Source: Pseudomonadales bacterium (GTDB lineage Bacteria > Pseudomonadota > Gammaproteobacteria > Pseudomonadales > Azotimanducaceae). Taken from it: a DNA stretch of 62,394 bases. The stretch lies in assembly GCA_022822135.1 (NCBI GenBank), contig JAJECH010000011.1:1-62394 (forward strand), read 5' to 3'. Under the pieces are notes generated by a model, which made no database searches, was not told the DNA's origin, and was given only the letters and a program-made list of their open reading frames with translations. Below, in pieces: positions 14,438 through 23,623 of this stretch (positions within the stretch are counted from its first letter, which is position 1; every line of letters starts with the position of its first letter). The position numbers and the translations under genes were made by a program.

Positions 14438-16152
14438 CAATTGACGACCCGAAGATGATGGGGCAACGCGTCACGGGTGCCGATGCGGCCGATGACCGCT
14501 TCAGTGAGCAGCGGATCACACAAGCCCTCGGTGATTTTCGTGATGGCGTGATCGGCTTTGGAGCGCATGCCGAGTTCGCGCATGCAGACCGCCAATCCTG
14601 CGAGATCGTGGTTACGAATGCATTGTTGGGCGGGGTGGTCCGGTTCGCGTGGAAACTGCATGACTTCGGCCACGACGGTCTGACCACTGATGCCGCGGAC
14701 ACATGCGCTGCAGCCGTCCGGATTGTGGAACCGGAGGTTGTCGGTGTGGTACTTCCGCTGGAGGCGCGTCGTCGCAACAACATCGCCTTCGCTCGAGTCG
14801 TTCGCGACGGAGTCGCGGGCGCATTTTGCGCACACGAGGGGTACGAGCGACTGGTTGACGATGCCGTTGAGAAACCCGGGTTGCCCAAGCACATGGACGG
14901 GAATCCCCAGGTGCTCGAGGCGGGAGATCGTGGTGAGCGCCGAATGGGAATGCACGGTGCCCCACACACGCTTCCCCTGCAGTGCCATGTCGATGGCGGC
15001 GGTAGCCGTCTGTTGGTCGCGAACCTCGCCGATGAAGAGCGTGTCTGGATTTTGGCGCACGAGACCGCCGAGCGTGCTGCGGAAGAGCTTCTCCGCGTCT
15101 TCCGCGTAGTGATCGAGCGCCATGTGCGTGACGTGGGGAAATTCGATCTCGATCGGGTCCGCCAGTTCGATGATCATGTCGTCGTCCGACATGCCGGCCA
15201 TGAGAGATGTCAAGGTCGTCGACTTGCCGCTGTTCGTCTCGCCGCTGACGATGGCCAACCCGCCTGCACTGAATTGCAGTTCCTCGAGCGCGCGTTGCTG
15301 CCGGACGTCGTAACCGAGTTCCTTGAGCGGCGGCATGAACGTGGGATCGCGCAGGCGCAGGACGATGGAGTTGCCGCGGGTATCCGGCATGGCATTCCCA
15401 CGCACGCGGACGTTCGCGAAGTCGAACGCCGTATCGGTCGGCACGTTGTCTTCGAAGTGTCCGTCGCGCGCGAGCGACCAGAGCGAGCGCGCCATTTCTT
15501 TGCCGTCTGCATGCGAGATGGCCGAGTGCAGGTAGCGTACGCCGTGGGTGCGAAAATGAATGACGGTACGGTCGAGGTGAATGGCAATGTAGACGTCCGA
15601 TGCTTGTTGTTCGATGGCATCGAACAGGACCATTTCGACCAGGTCGTTCTGCGATGTCGATGCGTGGCGTGGTTTGACCGCGTGGCTGCGCAACTGCGAG
15701 AACTGCAGCAGTGAAATCGGTTTCGCCAACGCCCGGCCGAGTTGCTGTTGGACGAGGGACAGCAGGTCTTCGATGGTGCGCACATGCGACGGATCCTCGA
15801 CGTGGTAGACCACGCCATCCGTGGTCACGAAAACCCGGAGCGTCTGCAGGGAGGCGAGCGCCGCAGCGATCGCTGGGTGCGTGTCAGCGGCATCCTTAAG
15901 CGTGGTCAGCTCGGCGACCGACCATGACGTATCGATTTCCTGATCAGCGCTGCATGCAGTGTCCGATTCGGTCTTGTCAGCGACACGGAAAGGTTCGAGC
16001 GTGTGACCGGCCTCGACCGACTCAAATGAGCGTGTCTCTCCTGCAGCGTTCGCATTTATCACGCCTGTGTCGGTGCCGGTCGGCGCATTCGCCTGCAGTT
16101 GCGGACCGGTTTGGCGCCGTCTAAAGAAGCGGAATGTCACGCTGCTCGCCAT
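14437..16152 (-). CDS. pilQ: Pilus assembly ATPase (GspE/PilQ-like)
   Basis: The 571-residue protein is a secretion ATPase: Walker A SGETNSGKSTTLTS, an Asp-box region before it, Walker B near NPDTLFIGEVRD, and the His box GKRVWGTVHSHSAL. A paired Cys motif (CAKCARD and CSACVRG) matches the zinc-binding loop of GspE/PilB enzymes. The N-terminal 130 residues are low in conservation. It would power thin-pilus extension and is separate from the VirB11 ATPase (trbB) of the same chain. Confidence 0.93.
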   Translation of the reverse strand: MASSVTFRFFRRRQTGPQLQANAPTGTDTGVINANAAGETRSFESVEAGHTLEPFRVADKTESDTACSADQEIDTSWSVAELTTLKDAADTHPAIAAALASLQTLRVFVTTDGVVYHVEDPSHVRTIEDLLSLVQQQLGRALAKPISLLQFSQLRSHAVKPRHASTSQNDLVEMVLFDAIEQQASDVYIAIHLDRTVIHFRTHGVRYLHSAISHADGKEMARSLWSLARDGHFEDNVPTDTAFDFANVRVRGNAMPDTRGNSIVLRLRDPTFMPPLKELGYDVRQQRALEELQFSAGGLAIVSGETNSGKSTTLTSLMAGMSDDDMIIELADPIEIEFPHVTHMALDHYAEDAEKLFRSTLGGLVRQNPDTLFIGEVRDQQTATAAIDMALQGKRVWGTVHSHSALTTISRLEHLGIPVHVLGQPGFLNGIVNQSLVPLVCAKCARDSVANDSSEGDVVATTRLQRKYHTDNLRFHNPDGCSACVRGISGQTVVAEVMQFPREPDHPAQQCIRNHDLAGLAVCMRELGMRSKADHAITKITEGLCDPLLTEAVIGRIGTRDALPHHLRVVN

Positions 16153-17161
16153 TCACGTCGACCGATAAGGTTCGACCCGTGGTGGTGCGGGTGATCCCAA
16201 GAACCGTGATCGTATCGGCATCCAGTTCCCAAGGTTCACCCATGGTCGTGGTCGTGTGCGCGCCCGTCGCCTCGTGCCGCCAACCGATGCGGTGACCTCG
16301 ACCATCGCGGACGACAAAGACCGGTTGCCAGCCACTGAACCCACTCATAGTTTCGATGACCGGTTCGATTGGTTCGGACTGGATGGGTCCGCGTACCGGT
16401 AGGCGGACGTCATCCTCAGACCTTGTCTGCTGTTCGCGTTCACGCTCGGCCGTCGCGATCATGGTGTGGACCACGGTGTCGAGGGACGCATGCTGCAGAA
16501 GTTCTGCCCCGGCTTGACCGAAGTCGGCAACCTGTGCGGCCGCTTCTAACGTGGTGCGCAGCGCGACGGCAAGATCGCGATGCGTCGCCAGCTGCGCAAT
16601 GCGGGATTCTCGGTGCAGCGTCGATGTCTGTTGTGAGCTGCGCAACAGATCGTCCAGCGACAACGAAGGTAACGATGGCGGGTCTGCCGTCGCTGGTACG
16701 GCTGGCGTCAATTCGATGTGCTTTGCGTTATTAACTGGATTCGCGCTTGGTGGGGTTGGTTCGGTACTGCTTTCGACATCGGGGTGCATCACGACGGATT
16801 CGTCGATCGGATCCGTGGAATGCGGCCTCGCTTCATCATTTGACGCGGCATCACCGAACAATGCCTCATCGACGACTTCAACGGCAGGATCCTTATCGTC
16901 GTTCGGCTCGGATATGAAGGGCGCTTTGATGCGATCGACCCATGACGCGTCGTCTTGCTGAGGCTCGTCCTCGACCGCGTCAGTGACCCCAAGATTCTCG
17001 AGGACGTGATCCAGTCGTCGATCGGGATCGGCGATGTCTGTCGCTTCGTAGTCGTTTTCATTCTGGTCGGACTCACGGGTGTCGTCACCAGAGATGCTTA
17101 GGTTCGCAATGCATCCACATGCGAGGATGTATGTAAGAACGCTCGCGAGCTTAAATTTCAT
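16121..17161 (-). CDS. pilP: PilP-like periplasmic pilus protein (long form)
   Basis: From the ATG at 17161, which overlaps the pilO stop as ATGA, the product has 346 residues and a signal sequence with a possible lipobox (LACGC). Residues 30-180 are acidic and low-complexity (many D, E, P). The last 90 residues resemble the beta domain of PilP: PVFVVRDGRGHRIGW, then GEPWELDADTITVLGI. R64 PilP is about half this size; the acidic spacer is an unusual addition. The gene overlaps pilQ by 32 bp. Confidence 0.7.
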   Translation of the reverse strand: MKFKLASVLTYILACGCIANLSISGDDTRESDQNENDYEATDIADPDRRLDHVLENLGVTDAVEDEPQQDDASWVDRIKAPFISEPNDDKDPAVEVVDEALFGDAASNDEARPHSTDPIDESVVMHPDVESSTEPTPPSANPVNNAKHIELTPAVPATADPPSLPSLSLDDLLRSSQQTSTLHRESRIAQLATHRDLAVALRTTLEAAAQVADFGQAGAELLQHASLDTVVHTMIATAEREREQQTRSEDDVRLPVRGPIQSEPIEPVIETMSGFSGWQPVFVVRDGRGHRIGWRHEATGAHTTTTMGEPWELDADTITVLGITRTTTGRTLSVDVNGEQRDIPLL

Positions 17162-18321
17162 GTGGCTAACCCTCGGATCGCGAACTGCAGCTCGCAGGAT
17201 TGGAAAGCGCCTTTCTGCACCGCGCAATTCGCGTGATGCAAGGTGACGGGCAGACGTCGAAGCCGTTTTGTCAGTTTGACCAGTGCGTAGGCGACGCCGA
17301 TGTCGTTAGCGTCCGTCTCGTGACCGATCGCGATCGTGACGTGCTGTTCGAGATCATCGCCGCTACCGATCGCATACGGTGGTCCGAACGTCAACGACCA
17401 GTACGACGAGTGTAAGTGATCGGCGAGACCGTCGTGGAGCGCGCGTAACGTATACGGCACCAACGGCGGCGGAGGTTCGGGTTGGACGGCTGGCGCGACC
17501 GTCGATAGAGACGGTCGCGAGTGCATGTGCAGTGTGAACCTGCGTTCGGCTGGATCAAACTCGAGCCGTGAGGCATCGTTGACATCCCAAAGTACGGCAT
17601 CGTGCGTGGCCGCAAGATGGGCGAGGATGCCGACGTCAACGGCAGCGTCAAAGCGCGCCGGTGGTGCAGGTTCTGTCACCAGCGCGACCAGGTCCTGTAC
17701 CGGTACAAGGGTCGTATCGGTGCGCCACCAGTTGAGACCTAGCGTGATCGAGCTGGCGAGAAGCACGGCACCAAGTGCAAGCACGCCATCCCGCCAGCGT
17801 AGAAGACCGGCGCTGATCAATGCGAACGACGCGTGCCGCAACGTCAAGGCGTCGGTGTCAATGTCGACTGGAATATCGGCCGCGTTAGGAAGTTCGACAT
17901 CCTGTGTGCCACCGCCGGTCAAACGCGTCAGGGTACGGCCTTCGCTACGCCAGGCCTGCACCTGCTCTGTGAATGCGTTGGGATACAGGAACCATTCCTC
18001 GCGAACGAGACCCCCAGTCAAGCTCGCGGTGTAAATGCGTTCATCGAGCGCAAGGGCGACGATACCGTCGCGCAGCCGCTCGTGGTTCACTGCCATGTGT
18101 TCAATGCCGGCTGCGAGCGACGTGCCCGCGGAACCGGCGAACCAGGTTGCTGGTGCGTCACCCCAGTCGACCTTCACGACATGGGTCGCGCCACGCAGTA
18201 GACGATTGATTTCACGACAACGCGACCACCAGGACGTGATGTCCGGTTCCTGCCACGCTTTTGCATCGGTGACGATGGCGATCGGTTGACCGCTGATGGT
18301 GTCGTGATGGGACGTGGCCAT
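17158..18321 (-). CDS. pilO: PilO-like bitopic inner-membrane pilus protein
   Basis: The 387-residue protein has a cytoplasmic N-terminal half (WFAGSAGTSLAAGIEHMAVN, then GIVALALDERIYTASLTGG), a single central transmembrane helix (DGVLALGAVLLASSITLGL, near residue 180), and a periplasmic half with a Cys pair near the end (HHANCAVQ and SCELQF). This order matches the R64-type PilO family, not the unrelated PilO of type IVa pili. It sits between secretin and pilP, as in R64. Confidence 0.85.
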   Translation of the reverse strand: MATSHHDTISGQPIAIVTDAKAWQEPDITSWWSRCREINRLLRGATHVVKVDWGDAPATWFAGSAGTSLAAGIEHMAVNHERLRDGIVALALDERIYTASLTGGLVREEWFLYPNAFTEQVQAWRSEGRTLTRLTGGGTQDVELPNAADIPVDIDTDALTLRHASFALISAGLLRWRDGVLALGAVLLASSITLGLNWWRTDTTLVPVQDLVALVTEPAPPARFDAAVDVGILAHLAATHDAVLWDVNDASRLEFDPAERRFTLHMHSRPSLSTVAPAVQPEPPPPLVPYTLRALHDGLADHLHSSYWSLTFGPPYAIGSGDDLEQHVTIAIGHETDANDIGVAYALVKLTKRLRRLPVTLHHANCAVQKGAFQSCELQFAIRGLAT

Positions 18322-19778
18322 TAGATCAGCTCCACGCGCATGAGCAGGACGGATTCGGTTTTCGAGGCTGTCTTGCCTTTGCGCGTGACGAGACCCGCGA
18401 GTTTGTTGCGATTGGAACGTTCGTCGGACGCCTGCAGCGCCGTGATGATGCGTGACTCACCGTCCGCGAGTGACACCGTCATCGCGCGTACCTGGTCGTC
18501 GGTCACGAAGTTGGTGCCGACGCTCTCGCCGAACTGGAACGGTCGTTCTTCCACGAGCGAACGCCGCGCGAGGGAGAGCCGGACGGTTACGGAATCGCGA
18601 CCGATGGTTGGATGAACACTGATCGCCCAGCCGGTGCGCAATTGCTCCCGTTGTACTTCAGTGCGTTCCCTGCCTAGTGCGTCCTGCTGACGCGTGATCG
18701 ACGCGATGTATTGGTACGTGCGGGTCGACGAGCTGGCGGCGATCTGGTTGTTGCGGACCTCGATCGCGTCGTGGAAATTGATGGTCGCATCGCCTTCGGC
18801 ATTCAAGAACTCGAGTAACAAGTCGCTGCCGAACAGCCGCGTATTCGGATTCAGGACATCGAATGAAAACTGTGAGTCGGCTTCTATTGCACGTACGTTC
18901 CAACCACCGGCAACGGTGCCTTCGCCAGTCGCGATCGCCGCTGCGAGCCGCGAACCGACGGAGCGTTTGGATGAGGACGTGACCTCGTACACCGTCAGGT
19001 GAATCCGGACACTTTGCGCGACGCGACCGTTGTACGTTTCAATCACCGATGCTATCTTCTGCACGGTTGACGGACGTGCCGTGACGAGCAAGGCGTTGGC
19101 GTTCGGCAACAGTCGTGCAGTCGCGGGAATCTCACGGTCGATATCTTCCGCGAGCAACGCGTCGACGAGAGGTCTCAGTTCGGTGCCGTACGGATCTGAG
19201 CTGTGGTCGACGCTCGCGCCGTCGCTTTCATCATCTTCGTTGCTGCCCCCACCCGATCCAGCATCAAGCGAATTGACGCTCATGGAGGCTTGCACCGATC
19301 CTGGTTGGGCGAGCAGCAGCAAGGTGCGCGTCTCAAGGTCGCGCACATGGATGGTGCCGTCTTTGACCTCGTACGCCCAGTCGGCTTGGGACGCCAGCGT
19401 GTCGAGCGCGTCCTGCAGCGTATGATCGGATGCCGACGCGTACGCAATCTTCGGCGTGCTCCGTAACTGCACATCGAAGTGCACCGGTCGTCCACCGGCA
19501 AGAAGAGAAAACGCAGCGGGTGCTTCAAGATCGACCATGGCAACATCGACTGGATTGAGCAACCAGGCGGCGTTCTCCGGCCGTGTCGTGCGTCGGAACT
19601 TGGGTAACGTCGGTGGATTGGCCTGTGTACGTTGAACGGGTCGCGAAGATATCTCAGAGTCGTTCGGTGCGTCAGCTTCTGGTTCGACTGCCGCTGAGCG
19701 AATCTGCAAAACGCCGCAACCGACCATGCCAATTGAGAGGAGCGCAACGCAGCCGATCAACAGGCGCGAGCGCTTCAT
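18321..19778 (-). CDS. pilN: Outer-membrane secretin lipoprotein (PilN-like)
   Basis: The 485-residue protein has a lipobox (SIGMVGC), N-terminal secretin N0/N1-type repeats (SDHTLQDALDTLASQADWAY, PNANALLVTARPSTVQKI) and the C-terminal secretin barrel (TNFVTDDQVRAMTVSLADGESRIITAL). It would form the outer-membrane gate for the pilus. It overlaps the upstream gene as ATGA and touches pilO as TAATG. Confidence 0.92.
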   Translation of the reverse strand: MKRSRLLIGCVALLSIGMVGCGVLQIRSAAVEPEADAPNDSEISSRPVQRTQANPPTLPKFRRTTRPENAAWLLNPVDVAMVDLEAPAAFSLLAGGRPVHFDVQLRSTPKIAYASASDHTLQDALDTLASQADWAYEVKDGTIHVRDLETRTLLLLAQPGSVQASMSVNSLDAGSGGGSNEDDESDGASVDHSSDPYGTELRPLVDALLAEDIDREIPATARLLPNANALLVTARPSTVQKIASVIETYNGRVAQSVRIHLTVYEVTSSSKRSVGSRLAAAIATGEGTVAGGWNVRAIEADSQFSFDVLNPNTRLFGSDLLLEFLNAEGDATINFHDAIEVRNNQIAASSSTRTYQYIASITRQQDALGRERTEVQREQLRTGWAISVHPTIGRDSVTVRLSLARRSLVEERPFQFGESVGTNFVTDDQVRAMTVSLADGESRIITALQASDERSNRNKLAGLVTRKGKTASKTESVLLMRVELI

Positions 19779-20731
19779 AAATCACCGTCCATCGAAAAGG
19801 CGATCTCACGGTGGAGGACGTCGACCGTCGCATTGAGACCGTACGTCGCACGGAGTCCAGCCAGCAGATTCTCGACCGACGAGACGTTTACGCTTGTTTC
19901 GCGTGTCACGATCCAGTCCACGATCAAGCGCTCATTCTGTGTGTCGTTGGGCCATGCGGTCACGGTCCAACCGCGTTGCGCGAGTGCGTCGACCAGATTC
20001 TGCTTGAGGGAACCGATGGTAAAGGTGAAAACGGCGCCGTCCGCGGATGAACGTTCGGAGACATCAAATGCGTCTGGTGTCGGCGCCGTCGGGGGAAATG
20101 GGATTTCAGCTGAAGCGCTGCGTTCAATGGGTGTGATGCGTGGTTGCGTCATCGATCGTTGAATAGCGGCAGGTCGCGATGCGACGTGAATATTCCTGCC
20201 TTTTACCGTTTCAGCTGAATGTGCCGGTGGTTTCGATTCGAGACTTCGCGCTGTGTGAAGTGAGCGCATCTGCCAATCGTTCGCGCTGCTGAAGACCTGT
20301 GGCTCGTCGTCCCGTGGATGATTACCCACGGAGATCGAGCTGAGCGCTTGCACCTCGCTTTGATCGATGCGATACAGGCGGTGAATGCGAATGCCGTCGT
20401 CGACGTCGAGGCCGACGTGCCAGGTGTTCGGCGGAATGCGTTCGCCTAGACCGGAGATCTCGATGGCTTCGTCAGGATCGGTGGCCAGCGCATAGCCATG
20501 AGCTCGCATTGCGTTCTCAAAATGGTCGCGCAATGGCATGGCTGCTACGAACACCGGAGCATCTGACGGTGGAACGCGCGTTGCCACCGCGACCGCGAGA
20601 TCTTCCGCGATCGCTTCGGCGTGGTCGTCCCGCAACCATTCAAGGGTTGAGGTGGATGCACAGCCGGTCAGCATGAGCATGTGAGTACTGATCGCCATGA
20701 ACGTGAACGTCTTCATCGAAGACGCCTTCAC
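19775..20731 (-). CDS. TrbH-like/TcpQ-like fusion lipoprotein
   Basis: The 318-residue lipoprotein (lipobox MLTGC) has two unlike parts. Residues 30-130 resemble TrbH, the VirB7-type lipoprotein of IncP systems (AEAIAEDLAVAVATRVPPS, then ENAMRAHGYAL). Residues 225-315 resemble the TcpQ/PilL domain that places the secretin of IVb pili (GSLKQNLVDALAQRGWTVTA, then NLLAGLRATYG). A Ser/Pro-rich linker joins them. It lies exactly between trbG and pilN. Either GTG at 20731 (overlapping the trbG stop) or the ATG six codons later may be used. Confidence 0.65.
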   Translation of the reverse strand: MKASSMKTFTFMAISTHMLMLTGCASTSTLEWLRDDHAEAIAEDLAVAVATRVPPSDAPVFVAAMPLRDHFENAMRAHGYALATDPDEAIEISGLGERIPPNTWHVGLDVDDGIRIHRLYRIDQSEVQALSSISVGNHPRDDEPQVFSSANDWQMRSLHTARSLESKPPAHSAETVKGRNIHVASRPAAIQRSMTQPRITPIERSASAEIPFPPTAPTPDAFDVSERSSADGAVFTFTIGSLKQNLVDALAQRGWTVTAWPNDTQNERLIVDWIVTRETSVNVSSVENLLAGLRATYGLNATVDVLHREIAFSMDGDL

Positions 20732-21636
20732 TGCGCTTTCCGGCGAATCGACACGGCCTGCTGGCGTCGACCCACGCCGAGAGATAGCCTGGCTTCGTCA
20801 AACAGACCATCGACGATGTAACTCGGATCGTCAAACCGGTAATTAACAACCTGCGCTTCCGTCTTCGCACCGACGATCAGGAGTGCAGGCAGAGGTTCTT
20901 TGGTGGACGCTTCCGGCAGCACGATGATGGTGCGCGTTCCATCGTCGAACACACGTTCCGGGCGCCAAGCGCAGGATCGGCAGCCGGTCACGTCATAACC
21001 GAAATTTAAATCGTCCAGGGAAACTTCGCCAAAATCCTCGGGAAGCGCGTGCACAAGATGATCGGCTGACGATACGGGTGGCTCGATGCCTTGAGCCCGG
21101 GCCACCATGGAATTGATGTCGTCAAGGGCTTGGGTGTCGTAACGGAACGCAACGAGCGGCATGTACGCTTCCGGATCAGAAATCAGTTCGATGTGGTAGT
21201 GCCTGGCCTGCTTGCCCGTCGTGAGAATGGCAAGCGACGTCCGGAGTCCTGCGTCTTTCGGGATGAGCGAAATGTGAATGGCGTCGTCACCGGCGACGTA
21301 GACTTGCACCACATGCCACAGGGTGGCCGCGCCGATCAGGAGACCGTTTTCAGCGATACGTTCACCTGGCGCTAAGGCGAGCGTGCAGATCCTGAAAGGT
21401 GCGCAGATCAATGACGGTTGACCTTCACCGTACAGGTACGTCAAACGATTGCCTTCAATGAGTGGTTGTGGATCCCGCTCGAGGTAGCGCTCCACGAGCG
21501 CCAGACGTTCACGTTGTACCGCGGGCAGTGCTTCGCTTGGTGATAGCAAGTCGTCGAGGGGTTGGGTGTCGTCTTCGTTTGCATGCGAACATGCCGCGCA
21601 CGCGAGCGCGACGATCACCAGCGTGCGTTCAATCAT
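20728..21636 (-). CDS. trbG: VirB9/TrbG outer-membrane complex protein
   Basis: The 302-residue protein shows the full VirB9 pattern: NRLTYLYGEGQPSLICAP, LALAPGERI, the YHIELISDP strand, then CAWRPERVFDDGTRT and VNYRFDDPSYIVDGLF. A lipobox-like ALACAAC follows the start, so it may itself be lipid-anchored, which is unusual for TrbG. ATG at 21636 overlaps the trbF stop. It would bind the VirB7-like lipoprotein encoded next; its usual ring partner VirB10 is not encoded here. Confidence 0.92.
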   Translation of the reverse strand: MIERTLVIVALACAACSHANEDDTQPLDDLLSPSEALPAVQRERLALVERYLERDPQPLIEGNRLTYLYGEGQPSLICAPFRICTLALAPGERIAENGLLIGAATLWHVVQVYVAGDDAIHISLIPKDAGLRTSLAILTTGKQARHYHIELISDPEAYMPLVAFRYDTQALDDINSMVARAQGIEPPVSSADHLVHALPEDFGEVSLDDLNFGYDVTGCRSCAWRPERVFDDGTRTIIVLPEASTKEPLPALLIVGAKTEAQVVNYRFDDPSYIVDGLFDEARLSLGVGRRQQAVSIRRKAQ

Positions 21637-22301
21637 TCCACCCACACCTCTTGCCAGTCGATCTCCGTGATGTAGAGACCGCCCGGGTTGAGCAGGATGG
21701 ACGCCTGCTTGGGTTGCCCGAACGCCACGAGGATGTTCGCGGTGTAACGTTGGTTGTCGCGCAGTGTTGCGTTACGTGCGTACGTCGTTTCGCGCCAATC
21801 GATTTGCCACGAGTTACCGCCGCGATTGGTGACGGAGATGATCTCGACCGCGACGGTTTCGTTCTGCGCACGTTCGTATGGGTTGTTGTCGTTGAGCCAG
21901 TCGTACACCAAGCCCTGGGCTGAGGTGCCGTCCTGGATAAGTGCGAAGACGCGTGCCGCGCGGTCCTCGATAACGTGGGTGTCCGGACTGACGTTGCGCC
22001 AAGCTTGAATCCAGTGTCCGAGCGTCGCGCGGGTGTGTTGGGCGTTTGTCGGCAGGATAGGTTCCGCAGGATACGTGCGGACGATCTGTTGATCCGTATC
22101 CAGTTCAACGACGTAAGGCACCACTGTGTGTTTCGTTGCAACGAGCGTAAACCCAATCGCCAACACAAGTGCGATACCGATGGCGAGGGTGGCCACGACC
22201 TGCCAGAGTCGTCGGGCTTGCCGCAATTCCGCATACTCTTCGACGAACGTGCGCCGTCCTTCAATGTAAGGCGCGAGCAGGTTGTCAGATTCATCGCTCA
22301 A
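21633..22301 (-). CDS. trbF: VirB8/TrbF inner-membrane assembly protein
   Basis: The 222-residue protein has a short cytoplasmic start (YIEGRRTFVEEYAELRQ), one transmembrane helix (VVATLAIGIALVLAIGFTLV) and a periplasmic VirB8 fold with the typical LGHWIQAWRNVS and WQIDWRETTY segments. VirB8 scaffolds the inner-membrane complex of the type IV secretion system. It overlaps both neighbours by 4 bp. Confidence 0.93.
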   Translation of the reverse strand: MSDESDNLLAPYIEGRRTFVEEYAELRQARRLWQVVATLAIGIALVLAIGFTLVATKHTVVPYVVELDTDQQIVRTYPAEPILPTNAQHTRATLGHWIQAWRNVSPDTHVIEDRAARVFALIQDGTSAQGLVYDWLNDNNPYERAQNETVAVEIISVTNRGGNSWQIDWRETTYARNATLRDNQRYTANILVAFGQPKQASILLNPGGLYITEIDWQEVWVE

Positions 22302-23623
22302 CCGTTGCTACCGCTGGCAGTGCCGCCCGCGTCGGGTTGCGGTCCGAACGTTTCGGGATCGAAATGCTTAGCGATGCCGTGCACGTACGATCCCTCATTC
22401 ATGGCGGGAGCGGACATTGCTTCTTTCGCGCCGGACCACACTTCGCCGACACCTGCCTTCATGCCGGCTTTCGCGCCGTCGCCAGCACCCTTGACATACG
22501 CGCCGACTTTGTCGGTGAACGATGCGCCGTCACCGAGCGCACTGGCATTGCCCATCCCGGTCGCGTGCGCGCCTTGACCTAACAACTGAAGCCCTAGGCC
22601 GGCGTGTCCAGCTTGTCGCATGCCTTCGCCGATCGCGCGTTGGCCGACGTTCGCCGCGGTCATGAGCGTCGTGGTCAGGACACTGTTGAGGGCGAAATTC
22701 GATGCGCTGCCCATCCCACCAGCGATTTGTTGGAAGACGGCCGGGACGCCGTAACTCAAGACGAGGATGACAAACGGTACGCAGATAGCGAAAAACACCG
22801 CTTGCATGAGGATGTCACCGTATTGCGAAGGCGTCACCGCGGCGGCTTGCGCACCCTGCAGCGGATCGAATACGCTGGTCTGCAGAATCGTGATGCCGAT
22901 CGCCATGATGAGATACACCGCGAACATCTTGACGGCAAAGCTCAGACAGTAGAACAGGTAGTTCTTCGCCGTATCGATGGTCCAGTCGGTCCCGGCAAAA
23001 CTAAGAAACACGACGCCGCCGGCGATGACGATGAGTCCTTCGAGTAGCAACAACGTCAGGTACGCGGCCATGCCGGCGAACAGGATCGCGGTCACGAGAC
23101 CGGCAAGGGCAAACAGGATATCCCAGTGCGGCCGAAACCCGACGTCGATGTCTGCGAGTTCCTGCCAGATATCGAACCCCATGCTGACGATCGTGGACGG
23201 CGTCAGTTCGAGCTGACCATTCACCATCAGGGGGTTGTTTGCGGGTAGGATGCTGGTCGCGATCTCGCGAAACGTGTCCACGAGCGCGGCGGCCCAGACG
23301 TCGATGTTGTCGATGGCAACGAGGTAAAACCCGATCGTGAGAATCTGGATGAACGTCAAGCGCATGAACCCGAGCAGGTCTTCGTTCTTGAGGAGCGCTT
23401 GCATGGCGTTCCAGGCGAAACCGATCGCCGCGAGAAGCAAGAGGAGGTATCGGGCGTATTCCTTTAGCGTGGGATACCAGGTCTGGGTGGCCGCCTTGAA
23501 CTCACTGGTGACGGAGTCGAGCAGACCTTCCTGAAAGATCGAATTGCCACCGGACTGGGCGGTCGCGTCGAGCGCAACGACCGCCATAGCGCAGCAGAGA
23601 GCAAGGGCAGCTGAGCGTGTCAC
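22298..23623 (-). CDS. trbL: VirB6/TrbL polytopic membrane protein
   Basis: The 441-residue protein has a signal-like N-terminus, at least six hydrophobic segments between residues 50 and 290 (for example YLLLLLAAIGFAWNAMQ and VTAILFAGMAAYLTLLLLEG), and a long Gly/Ala-rich hydrophilic tail, the usual TrbL layout. TrbL/VirB6 forms part of the inner-membrane channel. It overlaps trbJ and trbF by 4 bp each. Confidence 0.92.
   Translation of the reverse strand: MTRSAALALCCAMAVVALDATAQSGGNSIFQEGLLDSVTSEFKAATQTWYPTLKEYARYLLLLLAAIGFAWNAMQALLKNEDLLGFMRLTFIQILTIGFYLVAIDNIDVWAAALVDTFREIATSILPANNPLMVNGQLELTPSTIVSMGFDIWQELADIDVGFRPHWDILFALAGLVTAILFAGMAAYLTLLLLEGLIVIAGGVVFLSFAGTDWTIDTAKNYLFYCLSFAVKMFAVYLIMAIGITILQTSVFDPLQGAQAAAVTPSQYGDILMQAVFFAICVPFVILVLSYGVPAVFQQIAGGMGSASNFALNSVLTTTLMTAANVGQRAIGEGMRQAGHAGLGLQLLGQGAHATGMGNASALGDGASFTDKVGAYVKGAGDGAKAGMKAGVGEVWSGAKEAMSAPAMNEGSYVHGIAKHFDPETFGPQPDAGGTASGSNG

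Noticed and set aside
14455-15714. Long plus-strand frame opposite pilQ (419 codons)
   Set aside because: It lies fully inside a clear GspE-type ATPase gene and results from codon bias of the opposite strand.
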